NCBI RefSeq assembly: GCF_010669125.1
Contig: NZ_CP048630.1
Location: forward strand, 1,302,001-1,366,000
Reading direction: 5' to 3'
Length of the DNA stretch: 64,000 nt
Source: Ancylobacter pratisalsi
GTDB taxonomy: Bacteria > Pseudomonadota > Alphaproteobacteria > Rhizobiales > Xanthobacteraceae
Of the stretch, positions 9,648 to 19,260 are shown one piece after another (the first letter of the stretch is position 1; every line of letters starts with the position of its first letter). The position numbers were made by a program, and so were the translations under genes. Under the pieces are notes generated by a model. The model searched no databases, had not been told where the DNA came from, and was given only the letters and a program-made list of their open reading frames with translations.

Positions 9648-10631
9648 TCACTGAATCCATGACGGATCGAAGGTCAGCTGCATTTCACGCCAGACGTCGT
9701 ATTTGTCGGCGGAAAGCATCGGAAACGGGTTGGGCTGCTGTGCGGCAGCATAAATGGCGCGCTCGACGCTTTCCCTCATCTGCGGCGCATAGGGGTTCGA
9801 GGCGTCCTCGATTCCCACCACTTCAGGACGAGCGATCAGCGTACGGTTCGGGCTCAGCTGCACCACGACGATCACCTTGACCCGGCTGACATTGGCCGCA
9901 CCCGTCGGCATGTGCCAGAAGCGCGCGAGATACGCTCTCAGCGCGTCGAGTTCGGTCTGTGAGAGCGTAGGGGCATAGCCTGTGGACGCACCGAGTGAAC
10001 TGGTGTTGTTGATGGTGTCGCCGATCGACGCCATGCGCCGGGCTTCCTGCTTGTTGAGCAGGGCGGCGATATCGTTGGGGTTGAATTCCTTCTGATCGCT
10101 CGGCGGCGCCTGCACGACCTTGGGCGGTATGTTCTTGGGCTTTCTCGGAGGCGCGGGCGCGGGCTTGGCCTGCGCGGTCTCCTCGGGCTTGGGCTGATCG
10201 TCTTTCTTGGGCTCCGGCGGCTTGGCCGCAAGCGCCTCGGCATCCTTGGGCGGCGCCGGCTCGGGCTTGGCCTCGGCCTGTGCGGCAGGCGGCTTCGGCT
10301 CAGCCGGTTTGGCTTCCTCGGGCGGCGGGGGCGGCGGCGCGGCGGCTTCCTTGGCAGCCTTGATTTCCGGCTTGTCCTCGACCTTGGCTTCAAGATTCTC
10401 GGCAGGCTTGGGCTTGTCCTCGACCTTCTCGACCACCGGCTTGGGCGCCTCGGCCTTCGGCGCATCCTTCTTGCCCGCCATCATCTGCGACATCTCGGCG
10501 TCGGAAATGATGTCGATCGGCATCGACTCGACCGGCGGTACCTCGAACGGATTGGCCGAAGAGAACGACACCGCCATGAAGCCGATGATGCCCGCGTGAA
10601 GAACCGCCGATGAGATGAAGCCCGCGCGCAT
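9648..10631 (-). CDS. tolA: Cell envelope integrity protein TolA
   Basis: Energy-transducing arm of Tol-Pal. The 327-residue protein has one N-terminal TM (about 5-25), a long Pro/Ala/Lys/Glu-rich periplasmic domain (about 50-195, with many PKPxE-type steps) and a C-terminal TonB/TolA-like domain (about 230-327, [18 protein letters not shown]). It starts 3 nt after tolR and is clearly cotranslated with it. The sequence is low-complexity and biased, as is normal for TolA. Confidence 0.95.
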   Translation of the reverse strand: MRAGFISSAVLHAGIIGFMAVSFSSANPFEVPPVESMPIDIISDAEMSQMMAGKKDAPKAEAPKPVVEKVEDKPKPAENLEAKVEDKPEIKAAKEAAAPPPPPPEEAKPAEPKPPAAQAEAKPEPAPPKDAEALAAKPPEPKKDDQPKPEETAQAKPAPAPPRKPKNIPPKVVQAPPSDQKEFNPNDIAALLNKQEARRMASIGDTINNTSSLGASTGYAPTLSQTELDALRAYLARFWHMPTGAANVSRVKVIVVVQLSPNRTLIARPEVVGIEDASNPYAPQMRESVERAIYAAAQQPNPFPMLSADKYDVWREMQLTFDPSWIQ

Positions 10632-10634
10632 GGA

Positions 10635-11087
10635 TCAGTTGCCCTGCTCGACTTCAGAAACCAGCGCGACGCGCTTGAAGCCCGCACCGGACAACCGGCC
10701 CATCACGCGCATGACGGTGCCGTAGTCGAGGCTCTTGTCGGCGCGCACGAAGATGCGCTCCTCATAGCCCGCCTTGCCGATGGCTTGAAGCTTGGGGACG
10801 AGTTCGTCGATCGGGATCTCCGTGTCCTGCAGGAAGACCTTGCCTTCCTTGGTGATGTTGACCACCAGGGGTTCGCTGTCCTGAGGAACGGCCTGCGCCT
10901 GCGTCTGCGGCAGGTCGAGCGGCACGCCTACGGTCAGCATCGGCGCCGCCACCATGAAGATGATCAGCAGCACCAGCATCACGTCGACCATCGGCGTGAC
11001 GTTGATCTCGGACATGACGGCGCCGCCGCGTCGCCGGCGCGAACGCCGCGACTTCCAGCCACCTCCGCCGCTTGCGGACATACCCAT
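10635..11087 (-). CDS. tolR: Tol-Pal proton channel subunit TolR
   Basis: ExbD/TolR-family subunit that couples the proton motive force to TolA. The 150-residue protein has a basic N-terminal tail (SRRSRRRRGG), one TM containing the essential Asp in TPMVDVMLVLLIIFM, and a periplasmic domain. It starts 3 nt after tolQ; a second ATG two codons later (11081) is equally possible. The very basic tail is longer than in enterobacterial TolR. Confidence 0.95.
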   Translation of the reverse strand: MGMSASGGGGWKSRRSRRRRGGAVMSEINVTPMVDVMLVLLIIFMVAAPMLTVGVPLDLPQTQAQAVPQDSEPLVVNITKEGKVFLQDTEIPIDELVPKLQAIGKAGYEERIFVRADKSLDYGTVMRVMGRLSGAGFKRVALVSEVEQGN

Positions 11088-11090
11088 TCG

Positions 11091-11945
11091 TCAGCCCCGT
11101 TCGTCGATCTGCCGCGACAGGATGGCCGAAAATTCGTCCGCGAAGCCCTCCAGCCGAAGCGCCTGTCGATTCACCTGGGAAATGAACTTGTTATAGAAAA
11201 TGGTCGCTGGAATGGCGGCGATAAGGCCGATAGCGGTCGCAAACAGGGCTTCGGCAATACCCGGCGCCACAACCGCAAGGCTGGTGTTCTTGGATGCGGC
11301 GATCGACTGGAAGCTGGTCATGATGCCCCACACCGTTCCGAAAAGGCCGATGAAGGGGCCTGCCGAACCAACCGTCGCCAGAACGAGAAGACGGTTTTCC
11401 AGACGCTCGACCTCGCGGGCGATGGTCACGTCCATCACCTTGTCGAGACGCTGCGTCAGCCCGGCAAACGAGCGCGCGCCCCCTTCATAGGAGCGCTTCC
11501 ATTCGCGCATCGCCGCGACGAAGATCGCGGCCATGGCATGGTTCGGCCGGGATGACAGCGAGCGATAGAGTTCCTCAAGGCTCTGGCCGGACCAGAACGT
11601 GGATTCGAACCTGTCCATCTGCCGCTTCATGCGGCCATACAGAATCGTCTTGTCAATGATGATGGCCCACACCCACACCGAAGCCAGGATGAGCCCCGCC
11701 ATCACGAACTTCACGAGAATGTGCGCCTGGAGGAACAGCCCGATGAGGGAGAGGTCCGCACTCTGCATACCTACGCCACTGGACGCCGCCGCGGCGCCGG
11801 GCGGGGCCGCGACAGCCTGCCCCTGCACCTGCACCTGCGCCGTCGGCGCGGCATCGACCGGGGGCGTGGTCGACTGGGCATAAGCGAACGACGCCGATGC
11901 CGCCAAGAAAAGCGCCACCGCGAACAAAATCTTCTTCAGCGTCAT
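11091..11945 (-). CDS. tolQ: Tol-Pal proton channel subunit TolQ with N-terminal extension
   Basis: ExbB/TolQ-family channel protein with three TMs: about residues 70-95, 170-195 (VGSAGPFIGLFGTVWGIM) and 205-230. It is 284 residues instead of about 230. Before the usual TolQ N terminus (around MQSADLSLIGLF at residue 60) is a signal-peptide-like segment, MTLKKILFAVALFLAA ending ASFAYAQ, then a 35-residue Gln/Ala/Pro linker. Codon use in the extension is coding-like and AGGAT/TAGG precede the ATG at 11943-11945. An internal ATG at 11768 would give a classical TolQ. First gene of tolQRAB-pal-cpoB; a 259-nt gap separates it from ybgC. Confidence 0.93.
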   Translation of the reverse strand: MTLKKILFAVALFLAASASFAYAQSTTPPVDAAPTAQVQVQGQAVAAPPGAAAASSGVGMQSADLSLIGLFLQAHILVKFVMAGLILASVWVWAIIIDKTILYGRMKRQMDRFESTFWSGQSLEELYRSLSSRPNHAMAAIFVAAMREWKRSYEGGARSFAGLTQRLDKVMDVTIAREVERLENRLLVLATVGSAGPFIGLFGTVWGIMTSFQSIAASKNTSLAVVAPGIAEALFATAIGLIAAIPATIFYNKFISQVNRQALRLEGFADEFSAILSRQIDERG

Positions 11946-12128
11946 CAAGCCTATCCTGCCAGATCACAAGGGGTCGGAATACCGTTTCACACCGGCTGCC
12001 GGACAGCGGCGTGCAAGGAGCATGGCTGCCGGGAAAACCCGTCCGCCATCAAACGATCGAGTCTGTCGAAACTTGGGCGACCATCATCCGAGGCAGGCGC
12101 AGCCGAAGGATACATCACCCTATTAAGG

Positions 12129-12143
12129 TTAATGACCGGTTAG
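12129..12143 (-). promoter_or_regulatory. Degenerate CtrA-type box upstream of tolQ
   Basis: On the minus strand, CTAA-CCGGTCA-TTAA: the TTAA-N7-TTAA consensus of alphaproteobacterial CtrA with one mismatch, about 185 nt upstream of tolQ in the ybgC-tolQ gap. The central bases (GGTCATTAA) resemble the perfect box at 22455-22469 (CGTCATTAA). A further TTAA overlaps (TTAAGGTTAA on the plus strand). Confidence 0.4.
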
Positions 12144-12207
12144 CGTTGCCGCATCGCAACAGCACTGCGTCATATGGGCGACAGTCGAGACGATACCGAC
12201 CGGGCCA

Positions 12208-12717
12208 TCAAACCTCGCCGGCTTCCTCCAACGCCGCCTTCATTGCCAGGCGAAGAGCATCAGGGATCCGGCGCGCCCTGCCCTGGGCCACGAAGGCAAC
12301 CTTCACCTTGCCCTCGACCAGCAGTTCAGCGCCGCGCATCACCTTCTGCAACAGGGTAATGGATGCCCCGGCGACCTCGATCGGCGAGGTATGGATCTCC
12401 AGCACGTCGTCGATACGCGCGGGGCGCAGGAACTGCAGCTCCATCGAGCGCACCACGAATGCGAAGCCAGGGGCCTCGGCCAGTGCCTCGCCGAACAGTT
12501 CGCCCTGCACCACACCGACCAGGCGTAGATGGTCGGAGCGCGAGCGCTCCATGAATTTCAGATAATTGGCATGATAGACGATGCCGGAGAAATCCGTGTC
12601 CTCGTAGTAGACCCGTACCGGCAGCACATGACCGCCCGGCACCAGCCGGCCGGCGAGATGCAGAAAGGGATCGGCCTTCAGGACGTCCGGCGAGAGGGGA
12701 TCATGGCGTTCGTTCAT
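12208..12717 (-). CDS. ybgC: Tol-Pal associated acyl-CoA thioesterase YbgC
   Basis: Cytoplasmic hotdog-fold thioesterase conserved at the head of tol-pal clusters. The 169-residue protein has the catalytic segment YYEDTDFSGIVYHANYLKFMERSR (Asp/His pair, about residues 43-65), typical of the 4-hydroxybenzoyl-CoA/YbgC thioesterases. The ATG at 12715-12717 follows GAGGG at good distance; longer in-frame starts add non-conserved residues. It may be transcribed with tolQ or separately, given the 259-nt gap. Confidence 0.92.
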   Translation of the reverse strand: MNERHDPLSPDVLKADPFLHLAGRLVPGGHVLPVRVYYEDTDFSGIVYHANYLKFMERSRSDHLRLVGVVQGELFGEALAEAPGFAFVVRSMELQFLRPARIDDVLEIHTSPIEVAGASITLLQKVMRGAELLVEGKVKVAFVAQGRARRIPDALRLAMKAALEEAGEV

Positions 12718-12799
12718 GCACGCCCTCATAAACGAGGGCGCGCACCTTGTGAATAAAGCCGCGTGGTGAATAAAGCGGCGCACCCTTCGGCCAAACGCA

Positions 12800-12824
12800 A
12801 CAGCCCGGCACGTGGCCGGGCTGT
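12800..12824 (-). terminator. Hairpin terminator after the DUF2852 gene
   Basis: Perfect 10-bp stem ACAGCCCGGC/GCCGGGCTGT with a 5-nt loop, 28 nt beyond the DUF2852 stop. On the minus strand it is followed by TGCGTTTGG, a modest T-tail. Confidence 0.6.
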
Positions 12825-12851
12825 GACGAAAGTGAACGGGTGGGGTGCGGA

Positions 12852-13298
12852 TCAGCCCTGGGGCTGGTTCCACGATGAACCCGAAGAGGCATCGGAGGGG
12901 GGCGGTGTGTCGGGACGATTGCGCCGATCGGCCATGAACTGGTCGAACTCGGCCTTGTCCTTGGCCTGCCGCAGACGTTCGAGGAAGTCCTTGAAGTCCT
13001 TCTGCTCGTCCTCGAGACGACGCAGCGTGTCCTCCCGGTACTCATCGAAGGCACGATTGCCGCTCGGGGAAAAGCCGCTCCGCCGGCCGCAACGGCCTCC
13101 GAACGCATGGCGCATAGCCTCTGCGCCCTCTTCCTGCCAGCGGCCGAAGCCGCGCTTGCCGCCAAAAAACATCCGTCCACTCCCTATGGTGAAAGCCAGG
13201 ATCGCCAGACCCAGGGGCCACCAAGCCATAAAGCCGAGGACCGTGAGCGCGATCCAGGCGGGCTTGCCGTAGTAGTCGAGCTTTTGAGCGAGCTCCAT
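12852..13298 (-). CDS. DUF2852 family membrane protein
   Basis: Small protein of 148 residues with two adjacent hydrophobic stretches (about 14-45, PAWIALTVLGFMAWWPLGLA then ILAFTIGSG) followed by a charged cytosolic tail with a coiled-coil-like segment (DTLRRLEDEQKDFKDFLERL). This matches DUF2852, found mainly in Rhizobiales, function unknown. The start MELAQKLDYYG follows AGGAACGG; the same frame is open upstream across the antisense side of the TetR gene but not conserved. It interrupts the usual ruvB-ybgC adjacency. Confidence 0.85.
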   Translation of the reverse strand: MELAQKLDYYGKPAWIALTVLGFMAWWPLGLAILAFTIGSGRMFFGGKRGFGRWQEEGAEAMRHAFGGRCGRRSGFSPSGNRAFDEYREDTLRRLEDEQKDFKDFLERLRQAKDKAEFDQFMADRRNRPDTPPPSDASSGSSWNQPQG

Positions 13299-13392
13299 GG
13301 CATCCGTTCCTGGGTTAATGTTAATCACATTTACATAGGTAGAAGACGCGCGGTTTGTTGTCAAGGATCGGTCGCCGTGAATTTGAAACGCC

Positions 13393-14025
13393 TCAGTTCG
13401 TGGGGGCGCCGAGGCCCTTGAGATAGACCAGAAATGCGGCTTCAAGCAGATCTTCTGGCGGCATGGGGAGCTTGCGCCGCGCACCATCGGCACGGCCGAA
13501 CAGCGACGCGACTCCATGGGCAAGTGCCCAGGTGTGGAGCGCCACCATGAGCGCCGGTGGGCGCCCCGGTGCCGGCATCGAGGCCACCAGCACGTCTGCG
13601 GCTGCCCGCAACACGGCAAAGGCATCCTGCCCCGCCTGCGAGAGCGCAGGATGCGCCTCGGCCGGCAGCCCGGATTCGAACATGGCCACATAGTCGGCGG
13701 GATGCGTTCGGGCGAATTCGAGATAGGCCCGCCCCAGATGCTCGTAGGCCTTCGCAGGGGTGGGGCGACCTTCATCCCAGGCCGCCTGCAGCGCCTTGGC
13801 GAAGCGCTCGAACCCCTCCGTCGCCACCGCGGCCAGCAACTCGTCGCGGTCGCGAAAATGCCGGTAGGGCGCAGCGGGGCTCACACCGGCGCGGCGCGCG
13901 GCCTCGGCGAAGGTGGCACCGGCCGTGCCCTTCTCCGCTATCAGCTCAAGCGCAGCCTTCATCAGGGCTTCCCGAAGGTTCCCATGATGATAGCCGCGGG
14001 ATTCCCCGTTCTTCGTCCAGCTCAT
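13393..14025 (-). CDS. TetR/AcrR family transcriptional regulator
   Basis: A 210-residue repressor-type regulator. The N-terminal helix-turn-helix (about 15-60: AALELIAEKGTAGATFAEAARRAGVSPAAPYRHF) is canonical, and the C-terminal ligand domain resembles the WHG-type TetR family (HPADYVAMFESGL, LHTWALAHGVASLF). Target and ligand are unknown. It lies between ruvB and DUF2852 on the same strand and may regulate DUF2852 or itself; no clear palindromic operator is visible in its 66-nt upstream gap. Confidence 0.9.
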   Translation of the reverse strand: MSWTKNGESRGYHHGNLREALMKAALELIAEKGTAGATFAEAARRAGVSPAAPYRHFRDRDELLAAVATEGFERFAKALQAAWDEGRPTPAKAYEHLGRAYLEFARTHPADYVAMFESGLPAEAHPALSQAGQDAFAVLRAAADVLVASMPAPGRPPALMVALHTWALAHGVASLFGRADGARRKLPMPPEDLLEAAFLVYLKGLGAPTN

Positions 14026-14091
14026 GTGAATGGGGCTTACATCACGCGAGCGGCCGCGTCGATTGCTCGATTGCCCGACGTGCAGCGGATG

Positions 14092-15129
14092 TCAGTCATC
14101 GCCTTCATCGAACAATGGCATCGGATTGGCACGGGTTGGCGCGGCAAGGCCCAGATGCTTGAAGGCATGAACGGTCAGCATACGCCCGCGCGGGGTTCGC
14201 TGGATGAAGCCCTGCTGCACCAGATAAGGTTCGATGATCTCCTCGATCGCGTCACGCGGCTCGGAGAGCGCGGCCGCGATGGTCTCCACACCCACGGGAC
14301 CGCCGCCATAGTTCAACGCAACGACGGTGAGATAACGCCGGTCCATCTGATCGAGACCCGACGCATCGACCTCCAGGTGGCTCAGGGCATGGTCGGCGGC
14401 GGCGCGGTCGATCACCTCCTTGCCGGCCACGAGGGCGAAGTCGCGGACCCGGCGCAGCAGGCGACCGGCGATACGCGGCGTGCCGCGCGCGCGGCGGGCG
14501 ATCTCGCGCGCGCCATCGGTCGAAATCGGGATGCCGAACACCCGCGCCCCGCGCGAGACCACAAGCTCAAGCTCGTCCACTGTGTAGAAGTTCAGCCGGA
14601 TCGGGATGCCAAACCGGTCGCGCAGCGGCGTAGTCAGCAGGCCCGAGCGGGTGGTCGCGCCGACGAGGGTGAATTTCGAGAGCGAGATCTTCACCGAGCG
14701 TGCCGCCGGCCCCTCACCGATGATGAGGTCGAGCTCATAGTCCTCCATCGCCGGATAGAGGATTTCCTCCACCGCCGGATTCAGGCGATGGATCTCGTCG
14801 ATAAACAGCACGTCGCGTTCTTCGAGGTTGGTCAGCAGTGCGGCGAGGTCACCGGCCTTGGCGATGACGGGACCCGAGGTGGCGCGGAAGCCCACGCCGA
14901 GTTCGCGCGCGACGATCTGCGCGAGGGTTGTCTTGCCCAGCCCCGGAGGGCCGACGAAGAGCACATGGTCCAGCGCCTCGCCACGCGTCTTCGCCGCCCG
15001 GATGAAGATATCGAGGTTCGCCCTCGCCTGCTCCTGCCCAACAAAGTCGGTCAATGTCTGTGGGCGGAGCGTCGCCTCGGCGAGATCCTCCTCGCGCTTG
15101 TCGGGTGTGATCAGGCGCTTGGTGTTCAT
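14092..15129 (-). CDS. ruvB: Holliday junction branch migration helicase RuvB
   Basis: AAA+ motor of the RuvABC resolvasome. The 345-residue protein has Walker A GPPGLGKT at 60-67, Walker B FIDEIH at about 109-114, sensor 1 in LVGATTRSG, and a C-terminal winged helix ([15 protein letters not shown]). It overlaps ruvA by 4 nt, so translation is coupled. Confidence 0.98.
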   Translation of the reverse strand: MNTKRLITPDKREEDLAEATLRPQTLTDFVGQEQARANLDIFIRAAKTRGEALDHVLFVGPPGLGKTTLAQIVARELGVGFRATSGPVIAKAGDLAALLTNLEERDVLFIDEIHRLNPAVEEILYPAMEDYELDLIIGEGPAARSVKISLSKFTLVGATTRSGLLTTPLRDRFGIPIRLNFYTVDELELVVSRGARVFGIPISTDGAREIARRARGTPRIAGRLLRRVRDFALVAGKEVIDRAAADHALSHLEVDASGLDQMDRRYLTVVALNYGGGPVGVETIAAALSEPRDAIEEIIEPYLVQQGFIQRTPRGRMLTVHAFKHLGLAAPTRANPMPLFDEGDD

Positions 15130-15743
15130 CGCGCCAGCTCCTTGAGCCCAAGCCGGATCAGCTTGGCGGCGTCCGCGCCCTCGCCGGCTTCACGCAGGGC
15201 GGCAGCCACGGCCGCGCTGGCCTGCACCTGCGCATAGCCTAGATTGACCAGCGCGGAGACCGCATCGGACACCGGCGCCGGGGCGCTGCGTTCCATAACC
15301 TGCCCGGCAAGCTGCGCGACAGACGGGTCGATATCGGCGAAACCGGGCGCCTTGTCCTTCAGCTCGGCCACAATACGAGCGGCGACCTTCGGGCCGACGC
15401 CGTTGGCCCGCGACACCATTGCCCGGTCACCCAGCGCGACAGCATTGGCGAGTTCGGTCGGCGCCAGCGTCGAGAGCACGTTGAGCGCCACCTTCGAGCC
15501 CACTCCCTGCACGTTCTGCAGCAGTATGAACCAGGCCTTCTCCGCCATGGAGATGAAGCCGTAAAGGCGGATCATATCCTCGCGAACGAAGGTCTCGATG
15601 AACAGCGTGGCGGCTTCGCCGGGCGAAGGAAGGGCCTGAAGGGTGCGACCCGAGCAATGCACGAGATAGCCCACGCCGTGAACGTCGAGGATGACGTGAT
15701 CGTCACCATAACTGTCCACCACCCCCTTCAGCTTGCCGATCAT
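15126..15743 (-). CDS. ruvA: Holliday junction branch migration protein RuvA
   Basis: Tetrameric junction-binding protein. The 205-residue protein shows the N-terminal OB domain ([21 protein letters not shown]), helix-hairpin-helix motifs ([14 protein letters not shown] and [17 protein letters not shown]), and a C-terminal RuvB-binding domain after an Ala/Pro linker. It overlaps ruvC and ruvB by 4 nt each. Confidence 0.98.
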   Translation of the reverse strand: MIGKLKGVVDSYGDDHVILDVHGVGYLVHCSGRTLQALPSPGEAATLFIETFVREDMIRLYGFISMAEKAWFILLQNVQGVGSKVALNVLSTLAPTELANAVALGDRAMVSRANGVGPKVAARIVAELKDKAPGFADIDPSVAQLAGQVMERSAPAPVSDAVSALVNLGYAQVQASAAVAAALREAGEGADAAKLIRLGLKELAR

Positions 15744-16255
15744 AGCGCTGCCATCCGGGCTTTCATCTGGGCCATGCCCCTATGCTGGGCGTGGGTGACG
15801 GCGACGGCAAGTGCGTCAGCCGCGTCATCGGTTTTGAAATCGGCCTGCGGTAGCAGGACCTTCATCATCATGCGGATCTGCGCCTTGTCGGCACGCCCGG
15901 CACCCACCACCGTCTTCTTGACCAACAGCGCCGCATATTCGGACACCGGCACGCCGGCGAGCGCAGGAGTAACCATGACCACGCCGCGGGCCTGCCCCAG
16001 CTTCAGCGTCGAGGCGGGATTGACGTTGACGAATGTCTCCTCCACCGCCGCTTCGTCCGGCTCAAAAGCGACGAGGACCCGGGTCAGTTCGGTGTGGAGG
16101 TAGGCGAGACGTTCGGCAAGGCCTCCCTCCTCCGGCGGCAGCACGGTGCCGCAGGCAACAAAGGTGAGCCTTGTACCAACAGCCTCGATCACCCCCCAGC
16201 CGGTACGGCGAAGGCCGGGATCGAGGCCGAGAATGCGAATCGGAGGCGAAGCCAT
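15740..16255 (-). CDS. ruvC: Crossover junction endodeoxyribonuclease RuvC
   Basis: Holliday-junction resolvase with an RNase H-like fold. The 171-residue protein has acidic residues in place: Asp12 (GLDPG), Glu72/73 (VEETFVN), and Asp143/144 with Asp147 ([10 protein letters not shown]). I start at [14 protein letters not shown]; the open frame extends far upstream but that part is not RuvC-like. First gene of ruvCAB. Confidence 0.97.
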   Translation of the reverse strand: MASPPIRILGLDPGLRRTGWGVIEAVGTRLTFVACGTVLPPEEGGLAERLAYLHTELTRVLVAFEPDEAAVEETFVNVNPASTLKLGQARGVVMVTPALAGVPVSEYAALLVKKTVVGAGRADKAQIRMMMKVLLPQADFKTDDAADALAVAVTHAQHRGMAQMKARMAAL

Positions 16256-16367
16256 CCCAACGGCGTAGCCGAACAAAGGACGAACGGAAAGGCCGCTGAC
16301 GTCGCCGCCCCGCTTGCTGATCGACGTGGTAAATGTTTCGTCAAGGTCAGGAGGCCGCAACGCGCAC

Positions 16368-17306
16368 CTAGCCCGTGCGGCGCCCCTGGCCGAACGCCCC
16401 ACTTGCGAGCACCACGCCGATGCCCGTTCCGACAACGCCGAGTATCGCGGCGGTGTCGGGGTGCTCGCCGAGAGCGGGCACCGCAATGAGCGCGGCAAGC
16501 GCCGGCACCAGCCCGGTGAAAGCGGCCGCACGCGAGGAGCCGAGCCGCTCAATGGCGACGCCAAAGGCGACCAGCGCCACCACACCCGACAGCACACCTT
16601 GCATCACCAGCTGAAACAGCACCTCCTCGCCATAGCCCTCCTGTATGGCGGACACCACGCCCGGTAGACCGGCGGGTGTCAGAATGACCGTAGACCACAG
16701 GCCGACCAGGCCAACGATCTCCACCGTCTTCATCCCGGTCCGGCGGAAGGCCAGCGTATAGCCCGCCCACATCGCCGCCCCGCAAAGCAGCAGCAGATGC
16801 CCGACCCAGGCGCCATCTTCCGGATAGAGCAGGCTGCGCCCATTCAGCGCGACCACGCCCAGCGCGATGAAGATGAACCCGATCGCGCGCGCCGTGCCGA
16901 GCCATTCGCGGAACACCAGCACAGACACCAGCGCCACGATGAGCGGCATGGTGCCCGGCAGAAGCGGGCCGACATCCGCTGCCGGGACAAAGCGCATCGC
17001 ATTGGCGACCAACAGGAAAAAGAGTCCTCCCGCGCCGAGGAAGCAAATCACGAAGGGTATGAGACCGCGCCGCGGCCACAGGCCGACCTTGATCCAGGCT
17101 GGCGCGAGAACGGTTGCTGGCACGATGAAGCGCAGCCACCCCACCGTGGCGGGGGGCAGGTGCCCATGCACCGCGTGTCGGGTCGATACAATCCACCCAC
17201 CCCAGATACAGACGGCAAGGAGGGCGCATCCATAGCCGACAAGACGGTCGCTCAATGGCGACGGGTTCGCCGCGCTGTCCGCAGCGGAGCCAACAGATTT
17301 ATGCAT
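16368..17306 (-). CDS. EamA/DMT-family transporter
   Basis: Inner-membrane protein of about 312 residues with ten predicted TM segments forming two EamA repeats (first about 25-150, second about 165-300), as in drug/metabolite exporters. The repeat ends, [21 protein letters not shown] and [21 protein letters not shown], fit the family. Substrate unknown. The start is uncertain: ATG at 17306 has a weak GGATC upstream, and an ATG at 17336 has none. It lies divergently from the TauE gene; both sit between ruvC and yebC, which are usually neighbours in relatives. Confidence 0.85.
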   Translation of the reverse strand: MHKSVGSAADSAANPSPLSDRLVGYGCALLAVCIWGGWIVSTRHAVHGHLPPATVGWLRFIVPATVLAPAWIKVGLWPRRGLIPFVICFLGAGGLFFLLVANAMRFVPAADVGPLLPGTMPLIVALVSVLVFREWLGTARAIGFIFIALGVVALNGRSLLYPEDGAWVGHLLLLCGAAMWAGYTLAFRRTGMKTVEIVGLVGLWSTVILTPAGLPGVVSAIQEGYGEEVLFQLVMQGVLSGVVALVAFGVAIERLGSSRAAAFTGLVPALAALIAVPALGEHPDTAAILGVVGTGIGVVLASGAFGQGRRTG

Positions 17307-17452
17307 GATCGAGATCCAGCCGACAAAACGGCTCATGTAAAGGAATGATGCCGCAGCAGCGGCTGAGTTGCGCTGAATGTGGCGTCCACGACCTTTGCAT
17401 GCAAACGAGTTTTGCCAATGAGCACGCTCACGAAACCTGATGGATGCCTGCG

Positions 17453-17481
17453 TTGACGCCGATGCGGGGCCGGACTAGGAC
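17453..17481 (+). promoter_or_regulatory. Candidate sigma70 promoter of the TauE/SafE gene
   Basis: TTGACG (17453-17458), 17-nt spacer, TAGGAC (17476-17481). The -35 is good and the -10 weak. The predicted start near 17488 leaves a short leader before the ATG at 17527. Confidence 0.45.
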
Positions 17482-17526
17482 CTTTGGCTCCCCGCCATGC
17501 TGGCGTCCCCTCGGTTCGGCTCATCC

Positions 17527-18273
17527 ATGAATCTTGATCCGGTCCTCGTCGGGGCCATCGTCACTGCTTTGGTCGCCGGAGCGACACGGGGCTTTTCGGG
17601 CTTTGGTGGCGCGCTGATCTTCGTGCCTCTGGTCAGCGCCGCCTATGGACCAAAGATCTCGGCACCGACGCTGCTGGTGATCGACACCGCACTGACGCTG
17701 CCTTTCGTGGTTCAGGCGTTTCGCGCCTGCGTGTGGAAGCAGGTCGCGCCAATTGCCATCGGCGCATTCGCGGGCGTGCCGGCGGGCGTTTTCATTCTGA
17801 AACACACCGACCCGCTCGTGCTGCGCTGGGCGCTGGCTGGGCTCAGCCTCTCCATGCTCGCGCCGTTGATCCTGGGCTGGCGCCACAAAGGGCAGCACCG
17901 GCTGCCATCGAAGCTGGCGATCGGCACCTTTGCCGGCGTTCTGGGCGGCGCAGCGCAGATGTCGGGTCCGCCGGTCATCGCCTACTGGCTGGGCGGAGGG
18001 CAGCCCTCGGCGTTGGTTCGGGCGAACCTCTTCGCATTCTTTGCCCTGGCGACGATCGCCAGTGGCGTCGCCTACGCGGCGGGCGGAATGCTCACCCTGG
18101 ACGTCGGCCGGCTGGCTCTCCTCCTGGGCCCGGCCTACGCAGCCGGCCTGTTCCTGGGCGGACGGGCCTTCCGCGGCGCCACGGACAGCCATTTCCGGCT
18201 CGCCGCGTATTGGATCATCGTCGTCGCGGTCGTGCTCAGCCTGCCGGTTCTCGACCCCCTATTCGGGCGGTGA
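17527..18273 (+). CDS. TauE/SafE-family permease
   Basis: A 248-residue inner-membrane protein with about eight TMs in two halves, each opening with the Gly-rich family motif (GATRGFSGFGGALIFVP and GGAAQMSGPPVIAYWLGG). TauE/SafE proteins export sulfite, sulfoacetate or related organic anions; the substrate here is not determinable. I start at MNLDPVLVG because the first TM follows directly; an in-frame ATG at 17497 adds ten residues. No strong Shine-Dalgarno for either. Confidence 0.88.
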   Translation: MNLDPVLVGAIVTALVAGATRGFSGFGGALIFVPLVSAAYGPKISAPTLLVIDTALTLPFVVQAFRACVWKQVAPIAIGAFAGVPAGVFILKHTDPLVLRWALAGLSLSMLAPLILGWRHKGQHRLPSKLAIGTFAGVLGGAAQMSGPPVIAYWLGGGQPSALVRANLFAFFALATIASGVAYAAGGMLTLDVGRLALLLGPAYAAGLFLGGRAFRGATDSHFRLAAYWIIVVAVVLSLPVLDPLFGR

Positions 18274-18337
18274 GGGCTGCAAGCGCCGCCGATGGCAGAA
18301 GCCCTGCCGCTGGCAAGACAATGCTGAAGACGCGCGC

Positions 18338-19084
18338 TTACGCGCTCATCTTGTCCATCATCTCGTCCGAGATTTCGAAATTGGCGTAGACGTTCTGCAC
18401 ATCGTCATTGTCGTTGAGGTTATCGACGAGGCGGATGAGCTTCTCGGCCACTTCGTCATCCACGGCCACGGTGTTCTGCGGTCGCCAGACCAGGCCCGAT
18501 TTGCGCGGATCGCCGAACTTGGCTTCCAGCGCACGCGCAACCTCATGCAGGCTCTCGACCGAGCACACCACTTCGTGGCCGTCCTCGCTTGAGGACACAT
18601 CGTCGGCGCCGGCCTCGATGGCGGCTTCGAGCATGCCATCGGCCGAGGCCTTGTCGGCATCGAATTCCACCACGCCGACACGGTCGAACATGAAGGCGAC
18701 CGCGCCGGTCTCAGCCAACGCGCCGCCCGACTTGGTGAAATAGGAACGCACTTCCGAGGCGGTACGATTGCGATTGTCGGTGAGCGCCTCGACGATGACC
18801 GCGACCCCTCCGGGGCCATAGCCCTCGTAACGAATCTCGTCATAGGTCTCCGCATCGCCACCCGCCGCCTTCTTGATGGCGCGGTCGATATTGTCTTTGG
18901 GCATGTTCTCGGCGCGGGCGGCCAGAACGGCGGCGCGCAGGCGCGGATTCATCGCCGGGTCCGGCATGCCGAGCTTCGCGGCGACGGTAATTTCGCGCGC
19001 CAGCTTGGAAAACAGCTTGGAGCGCACCGCGTCCTGCTTGCCCTTGCGGTGCATGATGTTCTTGAACTGCGAATGCCCGGCCAT
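18338..19084 (-). CDS. yebC: YebC/PmpR-family protein
   Basis: A 248-residue TACO1/YebC protein, implicated in translation of proline-rich stretches and previously annotated as a DNA-binding regulator. It opens [18 protein letters not shown] and retains the acidic C-terminal half ([24 protein letters not shown]). GGAGG lies 6 nt before the ATG. Expected neighbour of ruvC in many bacteria; here two transporter genes intervene. Confidence 0.96.
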   Translation of the reverse strand: MAGHSQFKNIMHRKGKQDAVRSKLFSKLAREITVAAKLGMPDPAMNPRLRAAVLAARAENMPKDNIDRAIKKAAGGDAETYDEIRYEGYGPGGVAVIVEALTDNRNRTASEVRSYFTKSGGALAETGAVAFMFDRVGVVEFDADKASADGMLEAAIEAGADDVSSSEDGHEVVCSVESLHEVARALEAKFGDPRKSGLVWRPQNTVAVDDEVAEKLIRLVDNLNDNDDVQNVYANFEISDEMMDKMSA

Positions 19085-19260
19085 CGCCGCCTCCACGTCA
19101 CACGGCCGGGCCATTCGCCTGCCGCATCTGAATTCTGAAGAAATCGGTGCGCGGCTTATAGGCGAGAGCACATATCCGCGTAAAGCCGGAGGTGAGCGAC
19201 ACCGTCACCGGACCTGAGAACCCCTGGCCCGAAAAGGCGCGCCCTATTGATGCGTCTTCG

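Noticed and set aside
13299..13775. Extended N terminus for the DUF2852 protein
   Set aside because: The extension runs through the TetR gene in another frame and the intergenic gap; the conserved protein starts at 13298 with AGGAACGG upstream.
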